Shown here one piece after another: positions 14,814 through 23,397 of a stretch of DNA of 39,194 nt. The stretch is from Helicobacter mehlei (GTDB lineage: Bacteria > Campylobacterota > Campylobacteria > Campylobacterales > Helicobacteraceae). The stretch lies in NCBI RefSeq assembly GCF_003660265.1, contig NZ_QXQP01000016.1:1-39194 (forward strand), written 5' to 3'. The notes beneath the pieces are model-generated. The model worked only from the letters and a program-made list of their open reading frames with translations, was not told the origin of the DNA and did not search any database. Position numbers and translations under genes: made by a program. Numbering within the stretch: position 1 is the first letter of the stretch; every line of letters starts with the position of its first letter.

Positions 14814-15125
14814 TTGGAAAGGTTTTGGGCATGGACTGCTAGTGGTGGGTAAAATGTAGCTGGCCGACTTATTGGAACTCAAAGGTTTAGGTGCATGGGT
14901 TTAAAAAATTCGAATACAAGCTAAAAATCCCAAAACAAAGGCAGAATATCCTAAAGTCCCTAAGCCCTTAGTTAGGTTGGCTGTCTGGGGTTTTTGGGGT
15001 TCTATGGTGCCTTTGGTGGGGACTTTTGTGGGTGCCGGTGTGGTGGCTGTTATGGGAGGGGTGATAAGCCTTAAGAATATTGCGAAAAGACAACCCGCGC
15101 CGAGCAGGATTTCATCTACTGTGTT
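14814..15125. other. Gap with a short open frame, no recognised gene
   Basis: About 310 bp between the TnpB trace and the DUF1524 gene. A plus frame is open from about 14901 to 15130. It would encode a glycine-rich hydrophobic segment (SMVPLVGTFVGAGVVAVMGG) followed by ISLKNIAKRQ, but has no convincing start or ribosome site. A minus-strand frame covers the same bases. Either could be the tail of a destroyed gene; the region most likely marks the break that removed the front of the downstream gene. Confidence 0.3.
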
Positions 15126-16160
15126 TTGAGCCCTGTCCATGAAAAAGACATCTTAAAAGATGGGTTTTTGCGCGATGACATCCAGAGAATAGAAATTTAT
15201 TTAAAAGCCATTGTTGAACCAACGGGCAAGGATCGCTATTTGTTGGAACATTTTTACCATATTTACCAAGAAAAAGGTCAAGAGGGCATAGAAGAGGAGT
15301 GGGATAGGCTCAAAGATGCTATAGCCACTCTTTCTGGCTTTGCGTCTAAAAACAAACCAGACCGGGAGATTTTCCATCATCTAGGGTTTTTGACATTGGA
15401 GGGAGCAGATATTTACGCAATCTACAAAACATGGCTAGAAGATAGCTATAACGATAGGTTTGCTGCATTTTTATTTGCAGAAGCGAAAAAGAGAGCCCGT
15501 GCATGTTTGCAAAAAAAGAAAGGCGAGATGAGGGAGATAGAAGATCTGCAATATTCTAGCGATAAGAGGAAATTGCAAACTCTGCTTGTACTCTTTAATT
15601 TAGCATACCTCATTGATCAGCAAATGGCGGAGTGTTTTAGATTTAACCGCTTTGTTTTGGAGAGATGGAGTTTAGAACACATTTACGCACAAAACTCCCA
15701 AAGCATTGCTAAGAACATTGCTCAAGAGCAAAAAGATGAGGTGGTTGCATGGCTTGAAGAGGTGAAAGAACATATAGAGGATGATTCAGAGCTCAAAAAA
15801 GAAATCCAAGGGACTTTAGAGCAACTTAAAAACACTTCTTTAAAAAATTTAGATTTAGAGGTCTTGTTTAAGCGCATTGATCAAAATTTTGAAGATGATG
15901 AGAATTTACACCGCATTTCTAACCTCACTCTGCTAGACAGACGCGCCAATAGCCAAATAGGCAATTTAATTTTCAGCCACAAGCGCGCAGAAATCCGAGA
16001 ACTGCAGAAACAAGATAGATTAATCCCCATCACTACCCAAAGGGTCTTTAACAAAGAGTTTTCTAAGGAAAAAGACAACCCCAATGTCTTCACTAGAGCC
16101 GATCAAAAAGACTACTTGGAAGAAATTAAAAAATATCTTCACAAGTATTTGGAGGTCTAA
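15126..16160 (+). CDS. DUF1524 HNH nuclease (GmrSD-like), probably missing its DUF262 front
   Basis: 344 residues. The C-terminal two thirds match the DUF1524 nuclease of GmrSD/COG1479-type restriction proteins: RWSLEHIYAQNSQS (H185, N190), RISNLTLLDRRANSQIGNLIF followed by KRAEI, and a closing VFTRADQKDYLEEIKKYL. In related full proteins an N-terminal DUF262 domain with a DGQQR nucleotide motif precedes this; it is absent, and TnpB debris lies immediately upstream. The only in-frame start is a TTG at 15126 without a clear Shine-Dalgarno. So the gene is either 5'-truncated or a genuinely split nuclease subunit. Its stop overlaps the next ATG (TAATG), indicating coupling to the DUF262 gene. 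Confidence 0.7.
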   Translation: MSPVHEKDILKDGFLRDDIQRIEIYLKAIVEPTGKDRYLLEHFYHIYQEKGQEGIEEEWDRLKDAIATLSGFASKNKPDREIFHHLGFLTLEGADIYAIYKTWLEDSYNDRFAAFLFAEAKKRARACLQKKKGEMREIEDLQYSSDKRKLQTLLVLFNLAYLIDQQMAECFRFNRFVLERWSLEHIYAQNSQSIAKNIAQEQKDEVVAWLEEVKEHIEDDSELKKEIQGTLEQLKNTSLKNLDLEVLFKRIDQNFEDDENLHRISNLTLLDRRANSQIGNLIFSHKRAEIRELQKQDRLIPITTQRVFNKEFSKEKDNPNVFTRADQKDYLEEIKKYLHKYLEV

Positions 16161-18343
16161 TGCAAGTCTTTTCTCTTACAACATTTTTACAAACTTACAA
16201 GGCAGTCAAAGTTCCCATGTTGCAAAGAGACTACGCACAAGGGCGCAAGAGTCAAGAGAGCACCGCCAACGCCTTTTTAGAAGTTCTCTTTAACACCTTG
16301 CAAACAGGGCAAGACTTGCACCTAGATTTTATTTATGGCTATAAAGAACAGACTTGTTTTATCCCCATTGATGGGCAACAACGCCTAACCACGCTTTGGC
16401 TCTTGTATTTTTATTGCTACAAGAGAGCCAATCAACTAAATGGGGTGCGCGCCTTGCTTGCCAAATTCACTTACGCTACCCGTCTTGGCTCTAAGGATTT
16501 TTGCCAAAACCTCATCAAGAAAGATTTCAAGCTTGATGACCAAACTCCCAGCCAAACCATTAAAAATATGGGAGGAATTATTGTAGGGAAAGACGATTCA
16601 GACAACGACCCCACCGTTAAGGCCATGTTGCGCATGCTAGATTTAATCCATGCACAATATAAAGAGTGCCCCAACATCACCCTAGAACACTTGGAGTGCA
16701 TCACCTTTACTGTCTTTGACATGGAAGACTTTAAATTGGGCGAAGAACTGTACATTAAGATGAACGCCAGAGGCAGACAACTTAGTGCCTACGAAAACCT
16801 AAAAGCCTTTATGGAAGCCAAGCAAAATATACCAGCTAGCCTACTAGAAAGTATAGATAATAAATGGAGCGATTATTTTTTTGAGGGGGAGCCTAATAAT
16901 TTAGACAATCGGGGCTTGTGTTTTTTGCATTACGCCAATGTCTTTTTCAGTTTGGAGAGCAGCACTAGAGAAGACATCAGCGAAGCTATCAACCCCAATA
17001 AGCCCATCAATGCGTTTTACGCGCCCTTGCAAGAGTTGCAACACATCCAAACTTTAGATCACGCGATGGATTTGCTAGTAACCCATCATGCCCAGGGTTT
17101 TTTCAATATCAACGCCGCGTTTTTCCATTTAAGGACAGAAGAAGGCAGGGTGGAGTATGGGATTTTAGAATATAAAAAGATCGCTTACTTCTTTGCTTTG
17201 TTGGCTTTAGCCAAGCACTGCCCAAAGCCTAGTCAAAAAGCCTTCCAAGATTATTGGCGGGTGTGCAAGCATTTCATTGAAAATCACCGCTTGGGCGACC
17301 CTACAAATCTTAAGAGTTTTGGGCAATTGTTCAGTTTTATCGCCCCCGGGGCGCAGGATATTTACCACTTTTTAGACCAAAACCCCACCCATAACTTCCA
17401 CTCTGGCATTTACGCCCTTGAAGTGCGCAAAGCCCGCCTGATCTTACAAGATCGCCAAACTAAGCAAGGGTGGGAGGCAATCCTCAATGCAACCAGCGAT
17501 CATGAATTTTTGCGTGGTTGGGTGGATTTTTTGCTTAACTTTAGCGATGCGCATTTTGATGAAAAAGCCACATTTAACAAAAACTCTAACTACAACTCTC
17601 CCAACCTAGAGAAGTTCCAACAATACGCCACGCTCACCATGCAAATTTATAATGAGGATTTTTTAGACCAACACTTCGCCCTATTCCAAAGGGCGTTTTT
17701 ATGTGTGGGGAATTATAGCTTTTATTACACCAACTACTTTTATGGCAACAACCCCACCCAGCACTTTTTAGATCGCGAGGCAATCCATGATCTTTTAGAG
17801 GGAAGTTTCAATACGGGACTCCCCTACTTTAAAACATTCTTGGATAAATTGAGCGGAGCGGGGGACTTAGAAAAGAAAATGCGTAATTTTTGGAAGGACT
17901 ACACCAACAGCAACGCATTTTTACAGAGGGGGTGGTGGGATCAGCTTTTGATCAAACAAAAAGGGTTATTTGAATTTGTGAATGCCAAAAAAGACATTGC
18001 CCCAAGAAGCCGTAGAATCGCTTTTGAATGGCATGATAGCGTGATGATAAGGGTATTTCTTTGCAATGGGACAAAGCTTTTTTACAGCACGGCTCTTGAT
18101 TTACTAGGCTTTGGCTTTTATCTCTATTGCCAAGAAAAAAATATTGCTGGGCTCAGTCCATACATTAATGACAATAAAGAGAAAAACTACCCCAAAAGCA
18201 CCCACTTTAAAATCCATAACAAACGCGTTTGTGCAGATAGCCAAAATAAAACGATTCACATTGGTAAGGAGAGTTATCCTATCGATCTAGGCAATGTATT
18301 TAGTTCTTTTGATCGGGTGTTAAAAGAGGCCTTTGATATTTGA
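16160..18343 (+). CDS. DUF262 restriction-type protein (GmrS-like N-terminus)
   Basis: 727 residues. The N-terminus has the DUF262 signatures VPMLQRDYAQGR (18-29) and FIPIDGQQRLTTLWLL (67-82), the ParB-like nucleotide-hydrolysing motif of type IV modification-dependent restriction enzymes such as GmrSD. FKLGEELYIKMNARGRQLS, also typical, follows. The long C-terminal half (about 260-727) is not recognised and shows no DUF1524 motif, so nuclease activity would have to come from the preceding gene. Overlap TAATG at 16158-16162 supports a two-gene system. Likely role: defence against modified phage DNA (inference from family). Confidence 0.75.
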   Translation: MQVFSLTTFLQTYKAVKVPMLQRDYAQGRKSQESTANAFLEVLFNTLQTGQDLHLDFIYGYKEQTCFIPIDGQQRLTTLWLLYFYCYKRANQLNGVRALLAKFTYATRLGSKDFCQNLIKKDFKLDDQTPSQTIKNMGGIIVGKDDSDNDPTVKAMLRMLDLIHAQYKECPNITLEHLECITFTVFDMEDFKLGEELYIKMNARGRQLSAYENLKAFMEAKQNIPASLLESIDNKWSDYFFEGEPNNLDNRGLCFLHYANVFFSLESSTREDISEAINPNKPINAFYAPLQELQHIQTLDHAMDLLVTHHAQGFFNINAAFFHLRTEEGRVEYGILEYKKIAYFFALLALAKHCPKPSQKAFQDYWRVCKHFIENHRLGDPTNLKSFGQLFSFIAPGAQDIYHFLDQNPTHNFHSGIYALEVRKARLILQDRQTKQGWEAILNATSDHEFLRGWVDFLLNFSDAHFDEKATFNKNSNYNSPNLEKFQQYATLTMQIYNEDFLDQHFALFQRAFLCVGNYSFYYTNYFYGNNPTQHFLDREAIHDLLEGSFNTGLPYFKTFLDKLSGAGDLEKKMRNFWKDYTNSNAFLQRGWWDQLLIKQKGLFEFVNAKKDIAPRSRRIAFEWHDSVMIRVFLCNGTKLFYSTALDLLGFGFYLYCQEKNIAGLSPYINDNKEKNYPKSTHFKIHNKRVCADSQNKTIHIGKESYPIDLGNVFSSFDRVLKEAFDI

Positions 18344-18408
18344 GAGAGGTTATCGTTAAAATCTTTTCACAAAGACTATCACAGCGCGCTAACAACAAGA
18401 ATATTGCA

Positions 18409-18684
18409 TTACTGATACGCCCCGTCGATGCTAATTCTAGCCAAGTCGCTAGAAAGCGTGCGTATGTGGGCTTGGTTGGTAGAAACATTGATGCTCGCAT
18501 CAGTTTTGAACAAATCGCTAGGCTGGTTGCTTTGGCGTTGTTGCAACTCTTGGCGTTTGAAAATTTCAGTGTTGTTAAACTCAAATTGGGCGGGCTTTTT
18601 GGGGCTGGGGGGTTGTTGGCATGCGTTTAAAAGGATCAAACAGAGTAGAGCCACCAACCGTTTTGCCACACCGCTACGCCTCAA
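18409..18684 (-). CDS. Small predicted lipoprotein after folB
   Basis: 91 residues from a TTG at 18684, or 86 from a GTG at 18669. The N-terminus is a lipoprotein signal (LVALLCLILLNAC with the cysteine at 22). The mature part is polar and Gln/Asn-rich (QELQQRQSNQPSDLF) and ends in RTLSSDLARISIDGAYQ. The start overlaps the folB stop by about 11 bp, so it belongs to the plsY-folB unit. No family is recognised; the charge pattern would fit a periplasmic accessory protein. It is convergent with the DUF262 gene, leaving 65 bp between with no clear terminator. Confidence 0.6.
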   Translation of the reverse strand: MRRSGVAKRLVALLCLILLNACQQPPSPKKPAQFEFNNTEIFKRQELQQRQSNQPSDLFKTDASINVSTNQAHIRTLSSDLARISIDGAYQ

Positions 18685-19018
18685 AAGTTTTGGCTAATCT
18701 AGCCCCCACTAGGGCTTTTTGGCAAGCTTGGGGTTTTCTAATCTCCATATCAATATGCGTGATTGCTGGGAAGCAGATTTTAAGCCATGCGGTGATTTCC
18801 TCTAGGGCTTGTTCTAAGAGCTGATATTGCGTGGTGGCAAACTTATTTTGCACCACCTCCAGCAAGTCCATGTAGTCCAAATAGTCCTTACCCTTGTGAT
18901 CATGGGGGTAGTTGTATTCCACTTGGAGATTAATCAAGATGGGCTGAGGGGTGGTCTGTTCGCTCACCATCGTGCCGATGAGCACATCTAGTTGGTAATT
19001 TTCAATCAGCAAAGTCAT
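18674..19018 (-). CDS. folB: Dihydroneopterin aldolase
   Basis: Cleaves 7,8-dihydroneopterin to 6-hydroxymethyl-dihydropterin and glycolaldehyde in folate synthesis. 114 residues from ATG 19018 (MTLLIENYQLDVLIGTM). An upstream in-frame start would run back through the plsY stop and is less likely. The family pattern is seen in the N-terminal strand, VEYNYPHDHKGKDYLDYMDL, the central LLEQALEEITAWL helix and the C-terminal IDMEIRKPQA strand. It starts 7 bp after the plsY stop. Confidence 0.8.
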   Translation of the reverse strand: MTLLIENYQLDVLIGTMVSEQTTPQPILINLQVEYNYPHDHKGKDYLDYMDLLEVVQNKFATTQYQLLEQALEEITAWLKICFPAITHIDMEIRKPQACQKALVGARLAKTFEA

Positions 19019-19025
19019 GACTAGC

Positions 19026-19688
19026 CTACAAAATCTTTTTCTCGCGCCCACTCAGCAAGTTGAGGAGGTTAGACCAATGTTTATAGAGAGTGAAAACAAA
19101 GACAAGCACCATCGGTGTAGGTGTGCCAACCTCATGCAAGATATTAACAGAGGCTGGAATGCCCCAAGAGGGCAAGAAGAACACCAAGAGAGTGGCCAAG
19201 CCCACGCCCGCAATCGAGGCTAAAGAGGAGATTTTAAGCCCCTTGCCAATGATCGCCCAAAGTGTGAGTCCAATCAAACTCTCTATAGGGATGAGCAAGA
19301 GGACTGCCCCCATTGTGGTGCTCACCCCCTTACCACCCTTGAAGTTGAGATAGGGCGAATAGCAATGCCCAATGATGGTTAAAATCGCCACCATCCACTG
19401 GGCTTCAAAATTCAAATCCGCCATTTTAGAAGCCAGCACGGGCACAATCCCCTTAAAAAGATCGAGCAAGAGACAGATACTCCCCAGCCTCTTAGCCCGT
19501 TGGGGATCAAGGCTTTTAGCCACACGGCAGACATTGGTTGCCCCAATCCCCCCACTCCCCTCTTTGGTAATATCCACTTTGTAAAGCACCTTCATCATCA
19601 CAAATCCAAAAGGAATACCCCCGATCAAATAACCCAAGATATAAAAGATCACATTGACATTACTCAAAAAGATCAGCAAATTTTCCAT
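19026..19688 (-). CDS. plsY: Glycerol-3-phosphate acyltransferase PlsY
   Basis: Integral membrane enzyme that transfers the acyl group from acyl-phosphate to glycerol-3-phosphate, the first step of phospholipid synthesis. 220 residues with about five hydrophobic helices. The three conserved loops are visible: GGIPFGFVM near the N-terminus, SGGIGATNVCRVA around residues 44-57, and LNFKGGKGVSTTMG in the middle, plus the GxxNxxH-type region near the end. ATG 19688 has AGGAG upstream and a TATAAT box at 19709-19714 (minus). Heads the plsY-folB-lipoprotein unit. Confidence 0.92.
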   Translation of the reverse strand: MENLLIFLSNVNVIFYILGYLIGGIPFGFVMMKVLYKVDITKEGSGGIGATNVCRVAKSLDPQRAKRLGSICLLLDLFKGIVPVLASKMADLNFEAQWMVAILTIIGHCYSPYLNFKGGKGVSTTMGAVLLLIPIESLIGLTLWAIIGKGLKISSLASIAGVGLATLLVFFLPSWGIPASVNILHEVGTPTPMVLVFVFTLYKHWSNLLNLLSGREKKIL

Positions 19689-19708
19689 GCAAGTCTCCTA
19701 AATGGGGG

Positions 19709-19714
19709 ATTATA
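19709..19714 (-). promoter_or_regulatory. -10 box of plsY
   Basis: TATAAT on the minus strand, 20 bp before the ATG, followed by AGGAG. Confidence 0.5.
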
Positions 19715-19727
19715 GCAAACTTCTCTT

Positions 19728-20264
19728 TTAAAATGAGTGGGTATAGACTCCACGCTTCCAAACTCCTAAAGGATCATCTAAAATGAAATTGACTTTATAA
19801 CTTTCCTCCATCCCGTGTTTTTTATCCCTTAAAATGTGCTGGATAGAAAGTTCAACAGGGGGGAGTTTTAAGGGAGTGTTGGGCTTAAGCTCAAAGGCTA
19901 AAAATAGAGGCTCATTTTTGGCAAAATCCCAGCCCGTGCGCCATCTAGGCAAGGTGGTTTGGCTTTTGAGCAAGCGATTGCCCACCTGCACCTCAAAGCT
20001 AGCCAAGTAATAAATCCCGGGCTCTAGGATCCGTGTAGCGATTTTGGCTTGTTTGTAGGTATCCCGCCATAACAAGAAAAACCCATTATTGCCCCCCAAA
20101 ACAAATTCTTGTGAGGGCTTATCGCCCAGTTTGCGCCAATAAGTTTTGACTGCCCCACCTTGATAACCAATATCAAAGGTAACCTGACTAGCCAAGCTAG
20201 AATGCTTGGGCGCACAGGCACACAGCAACAAAGCTAGGCTACAGATAATCGTTTTTGTCCTCAT
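19728..20264 (-). CDS. Predicted lipoprotein downstream of coaE
   Basis: 178 residues from ATG 20264 (MRTKTIICSLALLLCAC, lipobox LCAC). A GTG nine bases earlier is less likely because ATG 20264 overlaps the coaE stop as ATGA. The mature part is beta-rich with many aromatic residues (VKTYWRKLG, NGFFLLWRDTYKQA, GIYYLASFEVQVGNRLL), consistent with a jelly-roll-like periplasmic domain. No catalytic motif is recognised. Last gene of the ggt-speE-coaE unit. Confidence 0.65.
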   Translation of the reverse strand: MRTKTIICSLALLLCACAPKHSSLASQVTFDIGYQGGAVKTYWRKLGDKPSQEFVLGGNNGFFLLWRDTYKQAKIATRILEPGIYYLASFEVQVGNRLLKSQTTLPRWRTGWDFAKNEPLFLAFELKPNTPLKLPPVELSIQHILRDKKHGMEESYKVNFILDDPLGVWKRGVYTHSF

Positions 20265-20866
20265 GGTTGGCACATCTTAGGCAGGTCTAAAACCAGCCGA
20301 TCGATCTCTTGTTGCAGGTGTTTTAAATCCTTAGAATTATCTAACACAAGGGGGCTTAAAGATTTTTTGATCTCAATATCCATTTGGGCGTTGAGTCTTT
20401 GGGCGATTTGATTAGCACCCAAGCCATCTCTTTGGGCGACCCTTTTGATTTGCACTTCTCTAGGCGCATAGACCAGCACCACTTGGGTGATCCCATAACT
20501 TTTAACCCCCTCCACTTCGTAGTAAAGCGGGATGTCTAAAAAATAGGGTTGGTGGTGGCCTTCCAAACTTTGAGCTTGCTCTAAAAGTTCTTGACGGACT
20601 TTTGGGTGGATAAAGCCCTCTAGTTGGTGGCGTTTGGTTGCATCTGCAAAAACAATCTCTCCTAGTTTTGGGCGATTAACCCTACCCGCATTTAAAATAT
20701 CCTCTGCAAATAGGGCTTGAATCTCTAAGGCGTGTTTGTCTAGGAGTTGGTGTGCGATTTTATCAGCATCAAGCACGCAATAGCCATGCAGGCGCAAAAG
20801 ATTAGCCACCGTGCTCTTGCCCGTGCCAATCCCTCCAGTGAGCACAAAAGCGCAAGTCAAGCTCAA
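20261..20866 (-). CDS. coaE: Dephospho-CoA kinase
   Basis: Phosphorylates dephospho-CoA, the last step of CoA synthesis. Walker A GGIGTGKST is at residues 11-19, with VLDADKIAHQLL after it and RVAQRDGLGANQIAQRLNAQ in the lid. The frame is open further upstream, but TTG 20866 gives the normal CoaE N-terminus (LSLTCAFVLTGG) and overlaps the speE stop as TTGA, so it is chosen (201 residues). Note that coaBC, for an earlier CoA step, lies at 28293. Confidence 0.85.
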   Translation of the reverse strand: MSLTCAFVLTGGIGTGKSTVANLLRLHGYCVLDADKIAHQLLDKHALEIQALFAEDILNAGRVNRPKLGEIVFADATKRHQLEGFIHPKVRQELLEQAQSLEGHHQPYFLDIPLYYEVEGVKSYGITQVVLVYAPREVQIKRVAQRDGLGANQIAQRLNAQMDIEIKKSLSPLVLDNSKDLKHLQQEIDRLVLDLPKMCQP

Positions 20867-21615
20867 TTTTTCAACAACCCTAAATACGCACTCTTGAGCC
20901 AGTTGGGCTGGCAAAAGGCACTGGTATGCACTTGATCGTTATAATGTTTAAGCCCCTCTAACATGGTAATCTTTTGCAAGCACATGTCTGCTTCAGGGTG
21001 GTAGTGTTTGGAGGCAAAGAGATAGCACAAGGGGCGCACATCATAGGGGTTTGTGCAAGGCATGAGCACAGAAAAATAGCAATGCAGGTGCTCTAGGGTG
21101 CTTTTAAAGCCTAGAGGGTCTAATAGGGGGTGGGGGGCGTGCAACAACAAGACACCTTGAGGGCTTAACATGCGTTGCAAGCCATCGATTTGGTGGGCGT
21201 TAGGTGTGTGCAGGTCGATGATGAGATCGTATTTTTGAATCTCCAAATCGATCATCTTGGCATGCTGTTTGAAATTAGCATGGGTGCTCACTTCCTCAAA
21301 ATGGGGCAAAAAGGGCTTGAGGGCCTGCAAAATCACCTGATCTTCTTGTACAAAAGCCACGCTTTTAGCTTGATTCAAGAGGGCATACCCCACTTCCAAA
21401 TCAAAACCCCCCACCACGAGGGCATGTTGAATCTCGGGCAGGACACCCCCCCCCACATGGGCTAAAAATTCGCTCTGCAAAAAGGGGTATTTTTGCAAAA
21501 ACACCTCTTCCTGTGTGCCTAAAACCTTAGCCACAAGCCCCAATGCGGGGCTTTCAAAAATTTCTAAACTGCAAGCCATGCCCTCCAGATGCTGGATTTT
21601 AGAACCTAATTGCAT
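20863..21615 (-). CDS. speE: Spermidine synthase (polyamine aminopropyltransferase)
   Basis: Transfers an aminopropyl group from decarboxylated S-adenosylmethionine to putrescine. 250 residues with the Rossmann motif HALVVGGFDLEVGYALL and downstream acidic VAFVQEDQVILQ. The C-terminal half, including CTNPYDVRPLCYLFASKHYHP, resembles the divergent H. pylori enzyme. ATG 21615 overlaps the ggt stop as TGATG; a TTG three bases earlier is possible. A G9 tract (plus-strand C9, 21446-21454) encodes VGGGV in frame. A lone speE without speD next to it is usual for this genus. Confidence 0.82.
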   Translation of the reverse strand: MQLGSKIQHLEGMACSLEIFESPALGLVAKVLGTQEEVFLQKYPFLQSEFLAHVGGGVLPEIQHALVVGGFDLEVGYALLNQAKSVAFVQEDQVILQALKPFLPHFEEVSTHANFKQHAKMIDLEIQKYDLIIDLHTPNAHQIDGLQRMLSPQGVLLLHAPHPLLDPLGFKSTLEHLHCYFSVLMPCTNPYDVRPLCYLFASKHYHPEADMCLQKITMLEGLKHYNDQVHTSAFCQPNWLKSAYLGLLKN

Positions 21616-23297
21616 CAATACTCTTCGCGTGGGTCATGCGCCCCATACATCATATGCGATTTGGCATCGATCACAATGGCATTCACATCCCCCATTCTAG
21701 GCTTGACCACAAGCTTATAGCCCATTCTTTTAAGATTTTCCTCCACATCTTTAACCACACCAAATTTTTCGGTGCGGATTTCATCGGGCAACCACTGCAT
21801 GTGGAAACGCGGTGCGGTGATGGCTTCTGCAATGTTCATGCCATGATCGATCACATTGCTAATCACTTGTAAAACCGTGGTGATGATGCGCGCCCCGCCC
21901 GGGCTACCCACAACCATGAAAACCTTGTTATTTTTAAGTACAATAGTTGGCGACATGGAGCTTAAGGGGCGTTTTTTAGGCTCAATGGAATTAGCATCGC
22001 CCCCCACAAGCCCGTATATATTGGGCGAACCCGCCTTGATTGAAAAATCATCCATTTCATTATTGAGCAAAAAGCCCGCACCCTCAATAGCTGCAGCACT
22101 CCCATAAGAAGCATTGATGGTATAAGTGATGCTCACCGCATTCCCCCATTTGTCCGCGACAGAATAATGCGTTGTATTTTTGCCTTCGTGTAATTGCCCT
22201 AACCCGGGGTTGATTTTGGTGCTATCGGTTGCTAAGTTAGGCTGGATATTTTCATAGACCTTTTTAGCATAAGGTTTGCTGGTGAGTTTTTCAACAGGAA
22301 TGGTGATAAAGTCGGGATCGCCCATGTAAAGAGAGCGATCGGCATAAGCTTGGCGCATAGCCTCTGCCATGATGTGCATCGTTTGGCTAGAACCAAAGCC
22401 CAAGCTACCAATGTCTGCATTCTCCATCGTATTTAAAATCTCAATGATATGGGTGCCTCCTGAGCTTGGTGGCCCCATGGAGACAATTTTATAGCCCCGA
22501 TAAGTGCCCACAACGGGTTTGCGCCACACAACATTATATTGTGCCAAATCCTCCTTAGTGATAATCCCCCCATTGCGGCGCATATCCTCTGCGATCAATT
22601 CGGCGATTTTGCCTTTGTAAAAAGCACTGGGACCTTGCTCTTTAATGAGGGTGAGAGTCTTGGCCAAGTCGCTCTGCACGAATAAATCCCCTTCCCGGTA
22701 AGACACCATACCTTTTTTCAAAAAATACTTACGGCTACTGGCGTATTTGGCAAAACGCTCCTTGGCTGCCAACATGGTTTCCCCTTGCCTAGCACTGAGC
22801 TTAAAGCCTTTTTCAGCCAAATCAATGGCAGGTTGAATCAAGGTTGCTAATTTTTTAGTCCCGTATTTGTCTAACATCTCGCTAAGGCCCGCTACGGTGC
22901 CTGGAACCCCAGCAGCCAAATAACCATCGGTGCTCAAATTGGGGATCACTTTGCCATCGCGATCCAAATACATGTTTTTGGTGGCTCTTAAGGGGGCTTT
23001 CTCCCTAAAATCAAGGGTGAGATTATCCCCATTAGCCAAATGGATCACCGCAAAGCCCCCCCCGCCAATATTGCCTGCGGCTGGATGCACCACCGCTAGG
23101 GCATAACCAATTGCCACTGCTGCATCAATGGCATTCCCCCCCTCATCCAAGACCTTTTGCCCGATTTGATCGGCTAGGGGATTACTTGAGAGAGCTAGAG
23201 CCTTGCCCTTAATGGGTGGCCAACTAGCACCAGAGGCAAGCTGTATCCACCCTGCACTAATCAAAACAACAAGCCACAAACGCAATATCTGTAACAT
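21615..23297 (-). CDS. ggt: Gamma-glutamyltranspeptidase
   Basis: Periplasmic or secreted enzyme that hydrolyses glutamine and glutathione, releasing glutamate; a known virulence and colonisation factor in gastric Helicobacter. 560 residues. Signal peptide MLQILRLWLVVLISAGWIQLASGA. Motifs are GNAIDAAVAIGYAL, the substrate arginine in DFREKAP (R98), and the autoprocessing site GKNTTHYSVAD, where Thr375 becomes the nucleophile of the small subunit. MGPPSSGG and VGSPGGARIIT are also conserved. ATG 23297 has AGGAGA upstream. It overlaps speE, so speE, coaE and a lipoprotein are likely cotranscribed. Confidence 0.96.
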   Translation of the reverse strand: MLQILRLWLVVLISAGWIQLASGASWPPIKGKALALSSNPLADQIGQKVLDEGGNAIDAAVAIGYALAVVHPAAGNIGGGGFAVIHLANGDNLTLDFREKAPLRATKNMYLDRDGKVIPNLSTDGYLAAGVPGTVAGLSEMLDKYGTKKLATLIQPAIDLAEKGFKLSARQGETMLAAKERFAKYASSRKYFLKKGMVSYREGDLFVQSDLAKTLTLIKEQGPSAFYKGKIAELIAEDMRRNGGIITKEDLAQYNVVWRKPVVGTYRGYKIVSMGPPSSGGTHIIEILNTMENADIGSLGFGSSQTMHIMAEAMRQAYADRSLYMGDPDFITIPVEKLTSKPYAKKVYENIQPNLATDSTKINPGLGQLHEGKNTTHYSVADKWGNAVSITYTINASYGSAAAIEGAGFLLNNEMDDFSIKAGSPNIYGLVGGDANSIEPKKRPLSSMSPTIVLKNNKVFMVVGSPGGARIITTVLQVISNVIDHGMNIAEAITAPRFHMQWLPDEIRTEKFGVVKDVEENLKRMGYKLVVKPRMGDVNAIVIDAKSHMMYGAHDPREEY

Positions 23298-23331
23298 GAA
23301 ATTCTCCTATGATTTAATCAAAAAGCTCGCT

Positions 23332-23337
23332 ATTCTA
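23332..23337 (-). promoter_or_regulatory. -10 box of ggt
   Basis: TAGAAT on the minus strand, 35 bp before the ggt ATG, in the divergent ggt/dnaX region. Confidence 0.4.
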
Positions 23338-23366
23338 CCATAAGTTAGAGTGCTCTGAAATTAAGC

Positions 23367-23372
23367 TATAAT
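23367..23372 (+). promoter_or_regulatory. -10 box of dnaX
   Basis: TATAAT, 25 bp before the TTG start, with GGAAAGGA (23383-23390) as the ribosome site. Confidence 0.5.
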
Positions 23373-23397
23373 ACAAACATGACGGAAAGGACGATTC

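Noticed and set aside
14905-14916. TTCGAAT as a tRNA T-loop
   Set aside because: No acceptor, D-arm or anticodon stem could be folded around it.
15075-15126. Upstream extension of the DUF1524 gene
   Set aside because: The frame is open back to 15075 but has no start codon before the TTG and shows no DUF262 motif, so it was not added.
14901-15140. Minus-strand 79-residue ORF
   Set aside because: No ribosome site or recognisable motif. It mirrors an equally open plus frame in a GC-skewed segment of debris.
18409-18697. Plus-strand ORFs of about 90 codons opposite the small lipoprotein
   Set aside because: The minus frame has a clear lipobox and overlaps folB, while the plus frames lack any start context.
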